Of a DNA stretch of 64,000 bases, positions 60,410-64,000 are shown one piece after another. Within the stretch, counting starts at the first letter, position 1. Every line of letters begins with the position of its first letter. The notes below the pieces were generated by a model. The model saw nothing but the letters and a program-made list of their open reading frames with translations. It made no database searches and was not told the DNA's origin. The position numbers and the translations under genes are program-made. Source of the DNA: Circinella umbellata (Eukaryota; Mucoromycota; Mucoromycetes; Mucorales; Lichtheimiaceae); NCBI GenBank assembly GCA_025093555.1, contig JAIWNF010000015.1, positions 248,001 to 312,000 of the forward strand. Direction: 5' to 3'.

Positions 60410-62914
60410 CTAACGACTTGTTGTAGCAGCAGCAGTACCTGATGTGATAACAATACTACTTTCATCACTACTCGTACTAACACGATAATTATTAAATCTT
60501 TCAATAGCTCTTGAAGCAGTAGGTAATGATGATGATGATCCAGAAGATTGTCCATTACTGCTGCTATTACGATTACTATTCCGTGTTCGTAAAACCCGTT
60601 GATTTATATGATCATCCCATGAATGAAGTTCTTGTGTAGAAAGTCGATAAGGTTGATGAACACTCGTATTACTGAACCGAAACATGGCACTGCGAGGGGA
60701 TGTGGATGATCCCAAACTTTCGGCAGCACAGCTCGTGGGGCGACTACTACTCACAGATCGTCGTTTTTGTTCATTTGTTACGGCTAATTGAACAGTTGGA
60801 TTCCACTGTTGTTCCCGATAATCCATTGAATCATTAAATTCAACCCATTGAACAGAAGAAACAGATCGTGCATCCATGGACATACGAGATATAGGTTCAT
60901 CTGTAATTGACGAAGTGGTTGTTGTTGTTGAATTGTTATTCGTATTGGCATTACCAGGAATATGTAAAAGTCGAGATGCACGAAAACCAAACATGCTGGA
61001 TCGACGTCGATCTGCAAGACCAGCAACAGTATAACGTTTCAGAATCGAAGGGGAAGGGGTTGTTTCATCTTTTGCTGAAGTAGGTGTTTCTCCCCCAATA
61101 CCACCACCAAGTGTCGTAGTACGTAAAGCAGAAGGAATGTTAAGTGTGAGTCGTTTAAAACTTTGTGAACTGTCACGATGTTGTCGTCGTCGCTGTGCTG
61201 CTGTCATGGCGATAGGTTCTGGATATTGAATCATATCACGATTTTGGGGATGATTCTGTTGAATGAACGAATTGGTACGGGTATCAAAACGAGAATGAGG
61301 CATGGAAACAGATGAATAAGATGCTCTTTGACTTGATTGTTGATTTTCATGGTGGGCAGGTAATCGAAAATCGGATCCAAATGAAAGTGTACTGAGTCTG
61401 TTTGGATCCACTGATGCTGGAAAATGACTCATCTCGGGCAAACTTGCTGTTTTACCACCCATACGAATACTTGCTGGACGTGAAGGAGGTGGTGTAGATA
61501 AACTGAATCGTGAAGCACGATTATGAAAATAACGCATACGTCGACGTTGTTGTTTACGCTTCCATATAAATATACCAATAATAATACCAGCTAATGCAAG
61601 AACACCAATTATAATACCAGCAGCTGCTCCGCTTGTCAATCCTCCTCCTTCTCCTTTTTCTGATGATTGTTGTTGTTGTCCATCATTAGCGCTTGTTCCT
61701 GTTTCTGTTTCGGTAGCTTGTTGCTTTGTTGTTGTTGTTGCTGTTGCTGTTGCTGTTGTACCTGATTGACTTTTTTGTTCCTTACTACTTGTTTTGGTTA
61801 TTGTTGTGGGTTCGGGTTTACTAGGTGCTGATGTTGGTAATGGTTGACCTTTTGGATTATCTTCCTCTGGTGGAGCTCTTTTATGTAATGATGATTGTTT
61901 TGTTGTTATTGTTGTAGTTGAAATATCCAAATATTCTATCGGAGCGGGAGTATCATTATCATCAAGTCGACCTCCATAGAGTAATAAAGTAGTATTATTT
62001 AAAGGAACAAGACTGTGCCCCGCACGTGGTGCTAGATTTGACCTTATTTGAGACCAAACCAAGTTGGGTGTCTGGGTCAGATCAAGTTTCCATAAATCGC
62101 CAAGAAGATTTTTATTATTATCATTCGAAAGTCCACCATGAACAATAACAATGTTATCTTGTTCTTGTATTTGTGTTAAACCAGCTTTTGTACGTCCCAG
62201 TGGTAGATAAGAATGACCATAATTATGACACGAGTGTTCGACTAATGAGTTGGTATCAAAGCATAACGTACATCCACCTACATCTTCATCCTCGCTGTTG
62301 TTTTTGGTAACGCCAAAACAAGATATCAGCCAATTCCGATACAGAACCGTGCTATGCTCCGCAAAACCCCGACGATGATGCTCAAGTTGGTACAGTTGAA
62401 CCCATTTCATTGAATCGAGTGAGAGTTTCCAAATATCCTTTAATATTCGACCTTGAAAATCTCTACCGCCTACAACATAGATATCATTTTTGTCATTTTT
62501 TATACTAGATGCATGATGATATCGTGGTATGGGTAATGTTGACAAAGTTTTGTCGTCATTTTCGTGTTTGTTTTGTTTTGTTGTTTTGGTTGGTGTTCCA
62601 AATAATGTCATGGGCTCATTGCTCAATGGATTCCAATGTGCTGTATGTCCCTGAAGTGTTAATATTGACTGTTTACCCGATGATTGATAATGAGAAATGA
62701 TTATATCATGATTTACATCGATCTTTTGTGGAGTTATTGTCGTCGTTATTTGTTGTTGTTGTTGTTGCTCTGTGTTAATATTAATAGGCATTCCGCCAAT
62801 AATATAAATAGTACCATTGGGTGCAAGTACTGCAGCATGCTGCACTCGCTCTGCTGCTGCACATGATGCAGAAAGAATCAGTGCTAATAATATTGCAAAA
62901 GAGCAAAGTATCAT
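60410..62914 (-). CDS. Kelch-repeat single-pass membrane protein
   Basis: An intronless gene of 834 aa. Residues 1-21 (MILCSFAILLALILSASCAA) form a signal peptide. The ectodomain has kelch-type repeats ending in paired glycines: TIYIIGG, DIYVVGG with a following DIWKLSLDSMKW, NIVIVHGG with DLWKLDL, and TLLLYGG, which suggests a partial or divergent propeller. A Ser/Thr/Pro/Gln linker leads to a transmembrane segment (GAAAGIIIGVLALAGIIIGI, about 430-455) with a basic stop-transfer KRKQQRRR. The cytosolic part of about 375 aa is Ser/Arg-rich and low complexity. Similar kelch membrane proteins are frequent in Mucorales; a surface or polarity role is inferred only. Confidence 0.88.
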   Translation of the reverse strand: MILCSFAILLALILSASCAAAERVQHAAVLAPNGTIYIIGGMPININTEQQQQQQITTTITPQKIDVNHDIIISHYQSSGKQSILTLQGHTAHWNPLSNEPMTLFGTPTKTTKQNKHENDDKTLSTLPIPRYHHASSIKNDKNDIYVVGGRDFQGRILKDIWKLSLDSMKWVQLYQLEHHRRGFAEHSTVLYRNWLISCFGVTKNNSEDEDVGGCTLCFDTNSLVEHSCHNYGHSYLPLGRTKAGLTQIQEQDNIVIVHGGLSNDNNKNLLGDLWKLDLTQTPNLVWSQIRSNLAPRAGHSLVPLNNTTLLLYGGRLDDNDTPAPIEYLDISTTTITTKQSSLHKRAPPEEDNPKGQPLPTSAPSKPEPTTITKTSSKEQKSQSGTTATATATTTTKQQATETETGTSANDGQQQQSSEKGEGGGLTSGAAAGIIIGVLALAGIIIGIFIWKRKQQRRRMRYFHNRASRFSLSTPPPSRPASIRMGGKTASLPEMSHFPASVDPNRLSTLSFGSDFRLPAHHENQQSSQRASYSSVSMPHSRFDTRTNSFIQQNHPQNRDMIQYPEPIAMTAAQRRRQHRDSSQSFKRLTLNIPSALRTTTLGGGIGGETPTSAKDETTPSPSILKRYTVAGLADRRRSSMFGFRASRLLHIPGNANTNNNSTTTTTSSITDEPISRMSMDARSVSSVQWVEFNDSMDYREQQWNPTVQLAVTNEQKRRSVSSSRPTSCAAESLGSSTSPRSAMFRFSNTSVHQPYRLSTQELHSWDDHINQRVLRTRNSNRNSSSNGQSSGSSSSLPTASRAIERFNNYRVSTSSDESSIVITSGTAAATTSR

Positions 62915-64000
62915 ATAAAAAGAAAAAAAATTAAAAACTTATAATAATAACATGAAACGAATGGAAAGGGGGGTTATAAACTTTTTTGCTGTTGAGTACA
63001 AGGGAGAATAAGTGTGTATATATATATAAATATATATCTTATGTACACATACAAATACTACTACTTTTCTTTTTAAGGTTTAAACAATAAAAAAAATCAA
63101 AGAAAGAAAGAAAAAAAAGAGAGGAAGAGAGAATGAAGAAAAGAAAAAAAAAAATGAATTGAAGAGAACCGGAGTAAGTATTTTTATTTTTTATTTCGAT
63201 TTCTGTAGTCGCTAGCGGGCACTAAGGTTACGTTTTTACGATAAATTTAAATTAGCTGTGTAACATTTTTACCTTGTGGTTATGTTGCCTTAAAGATCAT
63301 CGTGCACCAACCATGGCGACACAAGAAAAATATATATAACGATAAACTTTTTTAAACTGACATCATTGTCTTTTTATTGTTATACTAGCGAGAAAAAAAA
63401 ATTATTTAATAAAAGAAGGGAAAAAAGTTCAAGCGTGCGTAAACAAAAAAAAACAAAAACAAAAAAAAAAAAAGAGAGAAAGAGAAAGAGGAGAAAAAAA
63501 AGCCAAGACAAAGAACTTCTAGGGGTAGAAAAACTCTCTATTTAACCCCCTTTCAATATTCGGGAATGGTCACAATGTCATGAATTTATCAATTATAACA
63601 TTATATACAACAACATTTAATATAAAAGATGATGACTTTTTATATGATAGGAGGAGACACAAACATTAGATGGAGGAGGAAAAGCTCCCTTTTATTATTA
63701 TTATTATTATACACATATGAAATCATCGGTGATTACCTATAAATGACAATATTAGCAGCATATGACATAAGTTATAAAAGAACCTTGATATTAATGCCCG
63801 AAGTGATATGCCTCGATTTTTATGTATTAATTTGAGACGTTCTCGAAAAAAAAAATTGCTCAAGGGCATTATAACACATAAAAGACGCATTCCTGTTTTT
63901 TTTGAAAAAAACTTCTCTTTCTATTTCTTACTTTTTCTTTCTTCGTTTAATCCTCTTCTATTTCTTCTTTTCTGTTTCTTCTTCTCTATATTATTAAGTT
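62915..64000. other. Intergenic region upstream of the kelch gene
   Basis: Purine-rich and poly-A tracts (63100-63510), a (TTA)n run near 63690 and a pyrimidine-rich end. No gene seen. Confidence 0.6.

Noticed and set aside
1..64000. tRNA genes, CRISPR arrays, rRNA operons
   Set aside because: Looked for GTTCGA-type T-loops, regular spacer arrays and conserved rRNA words; none had a supporting context.

Overview
The window is nuclear DNA of a filamentous fungus, most likely an early-diverging Mucorales-type species (Mucoromycota). The evidence is AT-rich, homopolymer-rich intergenic DNA, short GT-AG introns (about 50-350 bp) in most genes, and fungal-type housekeeping genes: RPS11, RPS23, RPL36, OSCP, PCNA, VPS10 and a Syt1-like Sec7-PH Arf-GEF. 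The order is inferred from gene style and from the repeated uncharacterised families; I could not run a search. Exon coordinates below were read by eye from splice sites and reading-frame phase. For the multi-exon genes all phases close, and the derived lengths match the families.

Layout. 1-3.9 kb: AT-rich, no firm gene. 3.9-4.9 kb: RPS11 (-). 5-9.2 kb: gene-poor. 9.2-12.1 kb: a broken gene (+) and an inverted copy of its 3' part (-), from a repeated family with a nuclease-like motif. 12.3-17.6 kb: nine-exon Arf-GEF of 1475 aa (-). 17.97-27.19 kb: a 9.2-kb composite mobile element with arms of about 2.15 kb in inverted orientation. Each arm carries the same spliced 109-aa gene and a G-rich minisatellite. 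The unique core holds an intact seven-exon 516-aa gene, decayed transposase-like pieces and a nested hAT-like MITE. 27.2-27.7 kb: LYRM5/ETFRF1 (-), whose stop codon lies 14 bp from the element. 28.5-31.3 kb: divergent RPS23 (-) and RPL36 (+). 31.9-33.4 kb: unknown low-complexity protein (-). 34.0-35.2 kb: mitochondrial OSCP (-). 35.2-44.8 kb: gene-poor, with one intronless HET-domain gene (+). 44.8-47.2 kb: convergent PCNA (+) and BIN3-type BAR protein (-). 47.7-55.4 kb: fourteen-exon VPS10 receptor (-) with three VPS10 ectodomain units rather than two. 55.4-60.4 kb: gene-poor, with a TA-flanked MITE and a possible small gene. 60.4-62.9 kb: kelch-repeat membrane protein (-). 62.9-64 kb: no gene seen.

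Functional themes. Translation (RPS11, RPS23, RPL36), mitochondrial energy metabolism (OSCP, LYRM5), replication (PCNA, with two MluI-box motifs upstream) and membrane traffic (Arf-GEF, BAR protein, VPS10) form the conserved set. The accessory layer is the large inverted-repeat element, two types of MITE, the nuclease-like family and the HET gene. The best candidate for something undescribed is the 18-27 kb element, followed by the triple VPS10 receptor.
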